Assembly (NCBI GenBank): GCA_030447645.1
Contig: JAUJOM010000010.1
Span: 1-36,744, forward strand
DNA: 36,744 nt
DNA from: Longimicrobiaceae bacterium
Lineage (GTDB): Bacteria; Gemmatimonadota; Gemmatimonadetes; Longimicrobiales; Longimicrobiaceae
Direction: 5' to 3'
The position numbers and the translations under genes were made by a program. The notes below the pieces were generated by a model. That model had not been told where the DNA came from. It did no database searches and saw only the letters and a program-made list of their open reading frames with translations. Positions 17,926 to 26,074 of this stretch are shown here, piece after piece (positions within the stretch are counted from its first letter, which is position 1; every line of letters begins with the position of its first letter).

Positions 17926-20140
17926 GCATACGCCTCGCGGGGATTACCGTCTCCACTACACTCTCCTCGTCGGCCACTTCCGGCGCATCCAGCCGCAGCC
18001 GCAGCAGCGAGAGCGTGGAAAGGAGCACCGCTAAAATCGACGCCGTCATGATCGCGATCGCCACCGGGGCGGTGATCCAGCCCACGATTGCGAGCGTGAT
18101 CCCGATCAGGTTCGCGCTGACCGCGATGGCAATGTTCTGCTTCATCTTCCGGTGCGAGGCGCGGCCGAGCAGGATGGAGGAGACCACCTTCTCCATCTGG
18201 TCGCTCACCAGCACCACGCCGGCCGACTCCATCGCCACGTCGGTTCCGCCCCGAGCGCGATCCCGACGTCCGACTGCACCAGCGCCGGAGCATCGTTGAT
18301 CCCGTCGCCCACCATGGCCACCGTCCGGCCTTCCGTCTGCAGCCGCTCGATCACCTCCACTTTTTCTCCAGGCAGAAGCTCCGCGTGCACCTCGTCGATC
18401 CCCACCTGCCGGCCGATCGCCTCCGCCACAGGGCGGTTGTCGCCGGTCAGAAGCACAGAGTGGATTCCCAGCTCGTGAAGGCGTCGGATCGCCCGCGCCG
18501 TTCCAGGGCGCGTGCACGTCCTGGAGCGCCACTGCCCCGAACAGCTCCCCGTCCGCCGCCGCATAAACGAGCGTATGCCCCTCGGCCTCGAGCTGCGCGG
18601 CGCGCTCCGCGCCGCCCATCTGGACGCCTTCCGAGGCCACAAAGCTCCCGCGCCCCACTATGACCCTGCGCCCCCGACCGTCGCCTGCACGCCTTTGCCC
18701 CGAATCGCGTGGAAGTCCGTGGCCTCCGGGAAGCGCACGTCCTCCATCTGGGCGTAGCGCACGATCGCGCCGGCGAGAGGGTGCTCGCTCCCCACCTCGG
18801 CCGCGGCGACGGTCGCCAGAACCTCCTCCGCGCGGAGCCACGAAGCGCGATCACCTCGCGCACAGTGGGTCTCCCGTACGTCAGGGTACCGGTCTTGTCG
18901 AAGGCAACGGTGTCTACTTCGGCCAGCGACTGGAAGAACTCGCCCGCACGCACCAGCAGACCCCGCGCGATCCCGTGCCCGCCCCGATGGCCAGCACCAT
19001 GGGCGTGGTAATCCCCAGCGCGCAGGGATAGCCCATAATGATCGTGGTGAGCCCGATCAGGACGGCTGTGGAAATCTCTCCCGAGTAGAGGAGCCAGCCG
19101 AGCGCCGCAAGCGCCGCCACCGCGAACACCACCGGCCCGTAGTAGTTCATCAGCCGGTCCATCAGGAGCTGGATCGGCGGCTTCTTTTCTTCGATGTGCC
19201 GCATCAGCCGCACGACCTGGGCGATGTAGCTCTCCGATGCCGGGCGGAGCACTTCCACTCGCAGGAAACCGTCGAGGTTGATCGTGCCACCCACCACCTC
19301 CTCGCCCACCTCGCGGTAGACAGGGGCACTTTCACCCGTGACCGTAGACATATCGAGACTGGACGCCCCCTCGCGAATGGCCCCATCCAGAGGCACGCGC
19401 TCGCCCGGACGGATCAGGATCACCTCGCCGGGCTGAACATCCTCCACAGGTACCTCGATCTCGCTACCGCCGCGCACGACGCGGGCACGCTCGGCCTGAA
19501 GCGCGAGCAGGCGCCGCACGGACTCAGCCGCCGCCTTCCGCGTTCCCAGCTTGAAGTAGCCGAAGAAGAGGTGCAGCGCCATCAGCCAGATCGCCACCGG
19601 AAAAAAGTTCGGCCATTCCGTGGGCGCGAAGAGGTGCGCCACGCCAATGCCGAAGGCGCCCCACGCACCCGCGGAAAGGAGCACGTTCGCGTTGATCACG
19701 CGCTGCCCGAGCGCCATGAGCGTCTTCCGCAGGATCGGATATCCGATCCAGAGCAGCACCACTGCCGCCACGACGCCGCTCACAACGGCACGAATCCGCT
19801 CCGGCATCCCAAAGAGATTAAGGGGATCGAAGAGGACGTCCGCCACGGCGAACCCCATCGCCAGGAAGCCGCGCCGCTTGATGGTCGAGAAGATCGCCTC
19901 GTCGGTGCTGACCTGCTGGGCCTCGGTGGCGACAACCGTATAGCCCAGGTCTTCCACCTTCCTGGCTACCTGCTCCTGCTTGACACGCGCGGGATCGCCT
20001 TCAACCAGGATGATCCCGTGCACCAGGTTCACCTGCACGTTCTCGACGCCATCGAGCCGCTTGAGCGCCTTCTCCACCGACATGGTGCAGAACGAGCACA
20101 TCATTCCGCTCGCCTTCACCTGAATCAGCTTGTTTGCCAT
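17920..20140 (-). pseudogene. P1B heavy-metal ATPase with YPC motif, frameshifted in the C-terminal half
   Basis: Start ATG 20140 behind GGAGGTG. N-terminal HMA domain with GMMCSFC, then the membrane core in frame to about 18950: ALGQRVINANVLLSAGAWG, GERVPLDGAI, VTGESAPVYREVGEEVVGGT and IIMGYPCALGITTPMVLAIG. The metal-site motif in membrane helix 6 is Tyr-Pro-Cys instead of Cys-Pro-Cys or Ser-Pro-Cys. DKTGTLTYGRPTV (phosphorylation), [38 protein letters not shown] and the last helices follow, but in shifted frames (near 18950, 18830, 18500 and 18240). The C-terminus has an acidic tail that reaches MHCDNC, an HMA-like metal motif, exactly where the gene collides with the GIY-YIG gene. Substrate unknown; Cu(I) or another soft metal is likely. 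Confidence 0.78.
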
Positions 20141-20185
20141 GCACACCTCCATGTTAAGGGGTCCACTGCGGACCCACCCGACCAT

Positions 20186-20217
20186 ACGATAGCGCCTATA
20201 GTCGGGTAGAGGGTCAA
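20186..20217 (-). promoter_or_regulatory. MerR-type promoter of the YPC ATPase gene
   Basis: Minus strand TTGACC (20212-20217), a 20-bp spacer, and TATCGT (20186-20191). A long spacer of 19-20 bp is typical of promoters activated by MerR-family proteins. An inverted repeat ACCCGAC (20175-20181) / GTCGGGT (20201-20207) overlaps it. The gene starts 46 bases downstream. The 20218-20494 stretch up to merA shows no gene. Confidence 0.65.
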
Positions 20218-20494
20218 GGGGGTAGAAGGACAAGCAGAGATTTGGTGCAGTTTGGGGCCCCGAATTACGCCCGCTTGCGACTTCAAAGGACGCGCTCGCC
20301 TGTGAAGTCATTCCTGAAGATGAACTACAGCAACTAGGCGGGTTCAGACCATCACCCAAAGTGCCACCACAGACCTACCTCTGAAGCTGGTTTTCCTCGC
20401 GTTCTGACGCTTCCTCCGCGGGGCTCCACGCAGAGCTGATCGAGGAGGGGGCGCATTGGAGTGATCGTTGGCACCCAGCGGCAGGTCGTACTAC

Positions 20495-22204
20495 TCATGC
20501 ACAGCAGGAGAGCTTGGCCACGTCCTTCGTGAAGGTCTGCCCGGCGAGCTTGATCCCCTCTGCCCAGGTGAGATATGGATGCAGCGTGGAGACGACTTCC
20601 TGAACTCGCAGGCCGAAGCGTACAGCAAGCACCGCCTCTCCGATGACATCGCCTGCATTCGGCGCAACAATGTGAGCACCGAGTAGCCGGTCCGTTCGGG
20701 TGTCGGCTACGAGCTTGATCAGGCCCGTCCGCCGGTACGAAACCACCGCACGCGGCAAGTTGCTGACGTCGAGCCTGGTCACCTTCGGGAGTATCCCCTC
20801 TGCCCGAGCCTCTTCCTCAGTCAATCCGACAGCCGCCACCTGCGGGTCCGTAAAGGTGACCCGCGGCGTCGCTGAGAGATCAAGCGCAATCGGATCTTCG
20901 CCGCTGACCTCCGTGAGCGCAGCCTGCGCCGCGATGCCACCCCCGTACGCCGCAACATAAACGTAGCCCGGCCCGCCAGTCACATCCCCCGCCGCAAACA
21001 CATCCGAGTTGGACGTGCGCATAAACTCATCGACGGGGATGAACCCCTTCCCGTCCGTTTCCACGCCCGCCGCCTCCAGGCCGAGCCCCTCGGTATTCGC
21101 ACGTCTGCCCGTGGCCACCAGGACCTGCGCTGCCTTGAGCGTACCCGTAATGCTGCCGTCTTGAACTTCAAGCGTGTATCCGCTCTCGTTCCGCTCGACT
21201 CGGGTCACCCGCACGCCCGTGTGAATCTCGATTCCTTCCGCTCTCAGGGCACGAGTCAGAGCGTCGGAGATGGCAGGATCTTCGGTGGGGAGAATCCGAT
21301 CCAGCGCCTCGACGATGATAACCTTGACACCGAAACGGGCGAATGTCTGCCCCAGCTCCAGCCCGATCGCCCCCCCACCGATCACCACCATCGACTCGGG
21401 AAGCGTTTCCAGCTCCATTGCGGTGGTGCTGTCGAGCGCACCCGCTTCCTTCATACCCGGAATCGGGGGCATCACGGGAGATGTTCCCGTCGCAATCAAG
21501 ACTTTCCGTGCGCTGACCTCCGCGTCCCCAGTTCGTACCTTGCCACCGCCCATCAGCTCTGCTCGCCCACGAAGCAGTGTCACCCCTTCGTACGATGCCA
21601 GCACGTCCAGGTACTTTTCCTGGCGAAGTGTTTCCACGATCTGCTGCTTCTGGCGGAGCACTTCCGTCCAGACGACCTGTGGATCACAGGGCTGGATGCC
21701 GGGGAAGGCGGTTTGGGCTACATGGACGTGGTGGGCGGCTTCGATGAGGTTCTTGGATGGGATGCAGCCGACGTTCACGCAGGTGCCGCCGACGACATCT
21801 GCACCCTCCAGAATCGCGACGCTCGCACCCAGCTCCGATGCGCGGATTGCCGCAGCCGTACCCGCACCTCCGGTTCCTACGATCAGCAGGTCATAGTCAA
21901 AGGTGCCCGGTGCACTCTCTTCCGTTCCGACTGGACTCGACTTCCGGGCAGGCGGCTTAGCACGCTCCCGAACGGTTGCCGTTGCAGCCGCGCCATCGCC
22001 CACGATCTCCGCCTGATATCCCGTCTCCTCGACTACACGGAGGAGCATTTCACGGGTTACGCTCTCGCTGGTCTGCAGTGTGCCGCGCTTCTGTGGATAG
22101 CTGACCTCGGCGCTCTCGACACCCGGAACCGAGCGCAGCGCGCGCTCCAGGTTTTTCGCGCATTCCAGACAGGTCATCCCTTCGAAGTGCATCTCCAGCT
22201 TCAT
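20495..22204 (-). CDS. merA: Mercuric reductase with N-terminal metal-binding domain
   Basis: Intact 569-residue flavoprotein, ATG 22204 behind GAGGAG. Reduces Hg(II) to volatile Hg(0) with NADPH in the cytosol. Residues 1-70 are an HMA domain with GMTCLEC. From about 105: FDYDLLIVGTGGAGTAAAIR (FAD binding), the redox-active disulfide GGTCVNVGCIPSKN, the NAD(P) site MVVIGGGAIGLELGQTFARF, then FAAGDVTGGPGYVYVAAYGG. The dimerisation domain contains VTFTDPQVAAVGL and YLTWAEGIKLAGQTF. The C-terminal LSCCA supplies the paired Cys that hands Hg(II) to the active site, which separates true MerA from lipoamide dehydrogenases. Last gene of merR-merT-merP-merA. Confidence 0.97.
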   Translation of the reverse strand: MKLEMHFEGMTCLECAKNLERALRSVPGVESAEVSYPQKRGTLQTSESVTREMLLRVVEETGYQAEIVGDGAAATATVRERAKPPARKSSPVGTEESAPGTFDYDLLIVGTGGAGTAAAIRASELGASVAILEGADVVGGTCVNVGCIPSKNLIEAAHHVHVAQTAFPGIQPCDPQVVWTEVLRQKQQIVETLRQEKYLDVLASYEGVTLLRGRAELMGGGKVRTGDAEVSARKVLIATGTSPVMPPIPGMKEAGALDSTTAMELETLPESMVVIGGGAIGLELGQTFARFGVKVIIVEALDRILPTEDPAISDALTRALRAEGIEIHTGVRVTRVERNESGYTLEVQDGSITGTLKAAQVLVATGRRANTEGLGLEAAGVETDGKGFIPVDEFMRTSNSDVFAAGDVTGGPGYVYVAAYGGGIAAQAALTEVSGEDPIALDLSATPRVTFTDPQVAAVGLTEEEARAEGILPKVTRLDVSNLPRAVVSYRRTGLIKLVADTRTDRLLGAHIVAPNAGDVIGEAVLAVRFGLRVQEVVSTLHPYLTWAEGIKLAGQTFTKDVAKLSCCA

Positions 22205-22240
22205 TGCGTGCTCCTCGTGTCACGTTGACTGGCCAGACGA

Positions 22241-22267
22241 GAAAACCGGACGGGAGATCCCGTCCGG
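22241..22267 (-). terminator. Hairpin with T-run between merP and merA (possible attenuator)
   Basis: CCGGACGGGA (22246-22255) and TCCCGTCCGG (22258-22267) form a perfect 10-bp palindrome with almost no loop. On the minus strand the stem is followed by TTTTC. It sits in the 69-base gap before merA, within the operon, so it may reduce read-through to merA or protect the upstream mRNA end. Confidence 0.5.
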
Positions 22268-22273
22268 CTCTGG

Positions 22274-22666
22274 TCAGCTCTGCGTCGGAACCTGCGTAGG
22301 CGTATAGCCGAGTTCCCGAATCGCAGCCATCAGTCGCTCCGGGGTGACCTTGCCTGGATTGTAGAGCGCCCATGCGGTTCCCTTGCCGGTTGCGCTGTCA
22401 TAGCCCGCGTCCGCCTGTTGCACGCCTTCGAGCTTCTTCAGCGCGACACGCGTGCCGATTACACACCCGCCGCAGTCCATCCCCTGCACGTCGAATTCAG
22501 CCCTAGCCAGACCGGCAGGTACTGCGGCTGCATCTGCTACACTCGCTGTGGTCTGGGACGCGACAGCGGGCGAGCTGGTCTCACCTCCCTCATTGGAGCA
22601 AGCAGAGAGCAGTGGAAGTGCGGCGAAGAGGCCGACGGTGAGCACACGAAAAGGGAGGTGTCTCAT
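22274..22666 (-). CDS. merP: MerP-like Hg(II)-binding lipoprotein
   Basis: Intact 130-residue protein, ATG 22666 behind AAGGAG; the Shine-Dalgarno site overlaps the merT stop. N-terminal signal with lipobox (ALPLLSAC), so a lipid-anchored envelope protein, followed by a Ser/Ala-rich linker of about 35 residues. Then an HMA domain: FDVQGMDCGGCVIGTRVALK, with the Cys pair, and VQQADAGYDSATGKGTA, RELGYTPTQ. Canonical MerP is a soluble periplasmic protein with GMTCxxC; this one is tethered and has GMDCGGC. By position it passes Hg(II) to MerT. Confidence 0.88.
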   Translation of the reverse strand: MRHLPFRVLTVGLFAALPLLSACSNEGGETSSPAVASQTTASVADAAAVPAGLARAEFDVQGMDCGGCVIGTRVALKKLEGVQQADAGYDSATGKGTAWALYNPGKVTPERLMAAIRELGYTPTQVPTQS

Positions 22667-22677
22667 GGAAATCTCCT

Positions 22678-23016
22678 TTAGACCAAGAGGATGGACCAGT
22701 AGTTAAAGCTCCAGAGAGCCAGAGCGATCACAGTTGCGGACCAGAGTAGTGTCTTGCCACGGTGGCGACTTCGAGGGTGCACGCATGATCCGTCAGGACC
22801 GCATACGTCTCGGTCTTCGCGCCCATACACCACGTAGAACCCGATCCCCAACCCCAGCACCGTGAGGGCCGTGAACAACGGGCGGAGTGGCTCGAAGGTA
22901 CTCGCCAGCCCAGCCCCCACGCCCAAGGTGACAAAGATCAACGGCCCGACGCAGCAGAGGGAAGCGCCAAATGCAGCCCCAACGCCCCCGAGTCCAGCCA
23001 GTACTGCCTTACGCAT
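22678..23016 (-). CDS. merT: MerT mercuric ion transport protein
   Basis: Intact 112-residue inner-membrane protein that brings Hg(II) into the cytosol for MerA. Three membrane helices: the first carries the vicinal Cys pair in GASLCCVGPLIFVTL (Cys21-Cys22), the second LFTALTVLGLGIGFYVVYG, and the third TVIALALWSFNYWSILLV. The loop between helices 2 and 3 has the second pair, DVCGPDGSC. The start ATG 23016 overlaps the end of merR by eight bases (ATGCGTAA), implying translational coupling of regulator and transporter. Confidence 0.93.
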   Translation of the reverse strand: MRKAVLAGLGGVGAAFGASLCCVGPLIFVTLGVGAGLASTFEPLRPLFTALTVLGLGIGFYVVYGREDRDVCGPDGSCVHPRSRHRGKTLLWSATVIALALWSFNYWSILLV

Positions 23017-23419
23017 GTGCTCCCACTTCAGCAAGGGCTTCGAGAATGGGGCACTCCGCCGTGGGGAGGTGAGTGCGGCAGGAGTCGGCGAGCCCCCCCA
23101 GAACATCCTGCATCCGCGTGAGTTCACGGATCATGCGCGCCACTTGTGCGATCTTTTCCCGGGTCTTCGTCTCCACGATGGGACAGGCGGCCGGATCATC
23201 CACCCGCAACTCGAGCAGCTCCCGGATGTCGTCTAGGGAAAAGCCCAGCTCCTGCGCCCGCTTGATGAAGCGGAGCCGCTTTGCGGTGTCAGTCCCGTAC
23301 TTCCGGTAGCCGGAGTTTGTACGCGGTGGCTTCGCGATGATGCCCCGCCTCTCGTAGTAGCGGACGGTGGCTGTAGGCACACCGGCCAGCGCAGCGATCT
23401 CCCCGATGTTCATCGTCAT
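23009..23419 (-). CDS. merR: MerR, Hg(II)-responsive regulator
   Basis: Intact 136-residue protein. ATG 23419 chosen because AAGGAGGTG lies six bases upstream; an in-frame extension further upstream is dismissed. N-terminal helix-turn-helix: IGEIAALAGVPTATVRYYER. Three cysteines at 79, 114 and 123 have the same spacing (35 and 9) as Cys82, Cys117 and Cys126 of Tn21/Tn501 MerR, which bind one Hg(II) between two subunits; the contexts AACPIV, DSCRTH and AECPIL agree. So this is a true mercury sensor. It is the first gene of its own operon (merR-merT-merP-merA), as in many Gram-positive mer loci, rather than divergent as in Tn21. Confidence 0.95.
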   Translation of the reverse strand: MTMNIGEIAALAGVPTATVRYYERRGIIAKPPRTNSGYRKYGTDTAKRLRFIKRAQELGFSLDDIRELLELRVDDPAACPIVETKTREKIAQVARMIRELTRMQDVLGGLADSCRTHLPTAECPILEALAEVGAHA

Positions 23420-23439
23420 GAAGTTCACCTCCTTGAAGG

Positions 23440-23470
23440 AAGATAACCTTGAACCCGACTTTAAGGTCAA
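23440..23470 (-). promoter_or_regulatory. mer operon promoter with MerR operator
   Basis: Minus strand -35 TTGACC (23465-23470), 19-bp spacer, -10 TATCTT (23440-23445). The spacer holds the dyad ACCTT...AAGGT. This is the standard MerR promoter layout. It lies just upstream of the merR ribosome binding site and drives the whole operon. A weaker plus-strand pair TTGAAC (23449-23454) and GATAGC (23474-23479) overlaps the same dyad and could serve the divergent gene (inference). Confidence 0.8.
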
Positions 23471-23608
23471 GCAGATAGCGAGCCCCAGAGAGGGAGCGAA
23501 CCCAAGCACGGCGGCGGCGGTTTTCCTCCACAAGGGTCCGAGGGCAGTGCACCGGACGCGCTCGGATTCAAGTTCGAGCATCCTGAGCCCTCTGCTTGGA
23601 GGTCCGAA

Positions 23609-23719
23609 ATGCCCGCAGAATCGCGAACGTTCTCACGGAAGAGTCTCCACCGGGAGCTGCGCCAAGCGTCTCCTATCACAATCTCGCTGCTCTGGCACCC
23701 ACGACCGAGCGGCGAGTGA
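23609..23719 (+). CDS. 36-codon leader reading frame coupled to the AAA gene
   Basis: ATG 23609 stands behind a strong GGAGGT (23598-23603). The product of 36 residues starts MPAESRTFSRKSLHRELRQA and is basic, without recognisable family. Its TGA (23717-23719) overlaps the ATG of the ClpX-like gene as TGATG, and that ATG lacks its own Shine-Dalgarno site. So the small frame probably brings ribosomes to the ATPase start. It may be a leader peptide or just a coupling device. Confidence 0.5.
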   Translation: MPAESRTFSRKSLHRELRQASPITISLLWHPRPSGE

Positions 23720-24306
23720 TGGCGAAGCCCGAGGACGATCTATTCAGCGAAGCCGAAGACAACACGGAGGAGGCACGAGCCGATTACGCATCCATTCGTG
23801 CGCCCCTCGACACCCGTGTCGTGGGGCGGGAGAAGCTGCTCGACCAGCTTCCGCTGGTTGCCTTCCTCCACCGACGGGGCACGGCGCTACAGCGTCTGTT
23901 GCTCGCGGGACCAAGCGGTGCGGGTAGAACTCACGTGGCCCGGGCAATCGCGGAAGTATCGGGGGCGCCATTCCTGGTGATTGACGCGCAGCAGATCACC
24001 GAGGCCGGTTGGTCCGGGTTACATCTTGACGAGTTTTTGGCGGGCTTTGTGGTGCAGGTCAAGAACCCGGCATTACTTGCACGCTCCTTGGTGCTTGTGG
24101 ATGAGTTGGATAAAGTCAGAATTCATCCTTCCGCCCACGGGAATGCCCTCGACAGGCCGAGAGCAGTGCAGACGTCTCTCCTGGGGCTGTTCGGAGTCGG
24201 GGCACCCGTGCGCTTCGGTACGGGTGCGAATAACCAGCTCGATCCTGCCCACCTCCGCCTCTGGACAGGCGGGCGCGTTCAGTGGCTGCCGTCCTCCTCC
24301 CATTGA
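23719..24306 (+). CDS. Short ClpX-like AAA+ ATPase with Walker A Lys replaced by Arg
   Basis: The 195-residue product has an acidic N-terminus, then LDTRVVGREKLLDQLPLVAF, LLLAGPSGAGRTHVARAIAE (Walker A, GxxGxGRT rather than GKT), FLVIDAQQITEAGWSGLHLD (where ClpX has the GYVGEDVE segment), and LVLVDELDKV (Walker B, equivalent to ClpX IDEIDK). Then RAVQTSLLGLFG follows. Sensor 1, the Arg finger, the small domain and the ClpX zinc domain are missing; full ClpX is about 420 residues. So either truncated, or a specialised short ATPase or inactive regulator. It is divergent from the mer operon. Function unknown; a role in metal stress would be inference from place alone. Confidence 0.65.
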   Translation: MAKPEDDLFSEAEDNTEEARADYASIRAPLDTRVVGREKLLDQLPLVAFLHRRGTALQRLLLAGPSGAGRTHVARAIAEVSGAPFLVIDAQQITEAGWSGLHLDEFLAGFVVQVKNPALLARSLVLVDELDKVRIHPSAHGNALDRPRAVQTSLLGLFGVGAPVRFGTGANNQLDPAHLRLWTGGRVQWLPSSSH

Positions 24307-24400
24307 GCACACCCATTGATTTGGCCCGGCCGAGCTCCCTCTAGGTGGGCACGCGGGAGATCTCCAATGTCCCTCGGCGTCCGAGCCGGGCAATGGAGGG

Positions 24401-24844
24401 TCAGCCCGGCCCGTTGGTTCGCACCTGTTTCGCAGCTTCGCCAAGCGCATTCCAGGCCAGAAGCGCACAGCGGACGCGGACCGGGAATCGGGCTACCCCC
24501 GCCAGAGCCCGGAGGTGCCCCAGGTTCCGGTCGACCGCGGCTTCCGCGCTCCCGTGCATCATCTCCGTAAAGCGGGCGCTGAGTGCGTCTGCCTCGGCGA
24601 GCGGCTTCCCCTTGAGCCGCTGTGTCATCATGGAGGCGGACGCCTGCGAGATCGAGCAGCCCTGCCCACTGAAGCGTACGTCCTCGATGGTTCCGTCCCG
24701 CACATGAAGCTGGAGCGTGATCTCGTCGCCGCAGGTAGGATTGCGCAGGTGGACCTCGGCGTCCGGGGCATCCAGCACGCCCCGGTTATGGGGGTGCCGG
24801 TAGTGCTGGAGGATTACCTGCTGATAAAGTGCTTCAAGCTGCAT
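24401..24844 (-). CDS. sufU: SufU-type Fe-S cluster scaffold/sulfur acceptor
   Basis: Intact 147-residue protein, ATG 24844, six bases after the sufS stop. Starts LEALYQQVILQHYRHPHNRG, an IscU/SufU family opening. The three conserved cysteines are present in NPTCGDEI, SGQGCSISQASASMM and VRCALLAWNAL. The insertion between the second and third Cys, and the following sufS, mark the SufU subtype, which accepts sulfur from SufS, commonly through zinc. Paired with SufS for Fe-S cluster formation. About 90 bases without features follow to the convergent AAA gene. Confidence 0.93.
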   Translation of the reverse strand: MQLEALYQQVILQHYRHPHNRGVLDAPDAEVHLRNPTCGDEITLQLHVRDGTIEDVRFSGQGCSISQASASMMTQRLKGKPLAEADALSARFTEMMHGSAEAAVDRNLGHLRALAGVARFPVRVRCALLAWNALGEAAKQVRTNGPG

Positions 24845-24850
24845 GAGCGA

Positions 24851-26074
24851 TCAGTACCCGAAGAGAGTGCGTGCGCGCTGCAGGGCCTCGATCAAACGAT
24901 CCACGTCCTCCGTGGTGTTATACACGTAAAATGAGGCGCGTGCCGTGGAGCCCACACCCAAACGGTGCATCAGCGGCTGGGTGCAGTGGTGTCCGGCACG
25001 GATCGCCACCCCTTCCGCGTCCAGGATCGTGGCCAGGTCGTGCGGGTGGATGTCGGCCAGCGTGAAGGAGATCACGCCAGATCGCTCGGCGATATCTTCG
25101 GGGCCGAACACGCGCAGGTCCGGGATGGCGCGAAGCTGCTCCAGTGCGTAGCCAAGCAGGTACCTTTCGTGTGCCTGGATGGCCTCGGGGCCGATCTCCG
25201 CCAGGAAGTCCACCGCCGCACCGAGCCCCACGACTCCGGCGATCGCGGGCGTGCCCGCCTCAAACTTGTTGGGAAGGGGAGCGTACGTCGAGCGCTCCAG
25301 CTCGACGAACTCGATCATGTCCCCACCGCCAAAGAACGGCGGCATTGCTTCCAGCAGCTTCCGCCGGCCCCAGAGCCCACCGATCCCGGTGGGGCCGCAC
25401 ATCTTGTGGCCGCTGAAGGCGAAAAAGTCACACCCGAGCGCCTGGACATCCACCGGGAGGTGGGGGGCGGACTGGGCCCCGTCCACCACCATCACCGCGC
25501 CTACGGCATGCGCACGGGCCGCGATCTCCCGAATGGGGTTGATGGTGCCGAGCGCGTTGGAAACGTGGCAGAGCGAAACCAGCCGCGTGCGCTCCGTGAG
25601 CAGCTCATCCAGCCCCGACAAGTCCAGCCGCTGCTGCTCGTCGATCTCCAGGAAGCGCAGCCGCGCACCCGTGCGTCCAGCGACGATCTGCCAGGGTACC
25701 AGGTTGGAGTGGTGCTCCATCACGGAAAGCAAGATCTCGTCCCCGGGACCGAGGTTGGCCATCCCCCACGAGCCGGCGATCAGGTTCAGTGCCTCGGTGG
25801 TGCCGCGCGTCCAGATCAGCTCCGCCGGATCCGTGATCCCGAAGAGGGCGGCGACGCGTACCCGGGCGGCTTCGTACGCTTCGGTGGCGCGCCGGGAAAG
25901 CTCGTGGATCCCACGGTGCACATTGGCATTGTCTTCCCGGTAGTACCGGTCCAGAGCCTCGAGCACGCGGCGGGGTTTCTGCGTGGACGCGGCGTTGTCC
26001 AGGTAAACGAGCGGATGCCCATTGACCTGCTGCTGCAGGATCGGAAACTCCTGCCGGATCTCACCCACGTACAT
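24851..26074 (-). CDS. sufS: SufS cysteine desulfurase
   Basis: Intact PLP enzyme of 407 residues that takes sulfur from cysteine for Fe-S clusters. ATG 26074 chosen for the GAGGAG upstream and the usual start MYVGEIRQEFPIL. Class V aminotransferase motifs: YLDNAASTQKP; NVHRGIHELSRRAT; the substrate-site His in VMEHHSNLVPW; VVDGAQSAPH; the PLP lysine in FSGHKMCGPTGIG; the active-site Cys in RAGHHCTQPLM. Sits upstream of sufU. The 26075-26333 region holds no gene; a promoter is expected there but none is convincing. Confidence 0.95.
   Translation of the reverse strand: MYVGEIRQEFPILQQQVNGHPLVYLDNAASTQKPRRVLEALDRYYREDNANVHRGIHELSRRATEAYEAARVRVAALFGITDPAELIWTRGTTEALNLIAGSWGMANLGPGDEILLSVMEHHSNLVPWQIVAGRTGARLRFLEIDEQQRLDLSGLDELLTERTRLVSLCHVSNALGTINPIREIAARAHAVGAVMVVDGAQSAPHLPVDVQALGCDFFAFSGHKMCGPTGIGGLWGRRKLLEAMPPFFGGGDMIEFVELERSTYAPLPNKFEAGTPAIAGVVGLGAAVDFLAEIGPEAIQAHERYLLGYALEQLRAIPDLRVFGPEDIAERSGVISFTLADIHPHDLATILDAEGVAIRAGHHCTQPLMHRLGVGSTARASFYVYNTTEDVDRLIEALQRARTLFGY

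Noticed and set aside
17468..18841. Long minus-strand open frame crossing the ATPase and the GIY-YIG gene
   Set aside because: Only the 17930-18260 part and some pieces near 18600 encode ATPase; the rest is out of frame or antisense to the nuclease gene.
21161..22228. 355-codon plus-strand open frame opposite merA
   Set aside because: It is antisense to an intact merA with perfect family motifs, and its own translation has no domain-like pattern.
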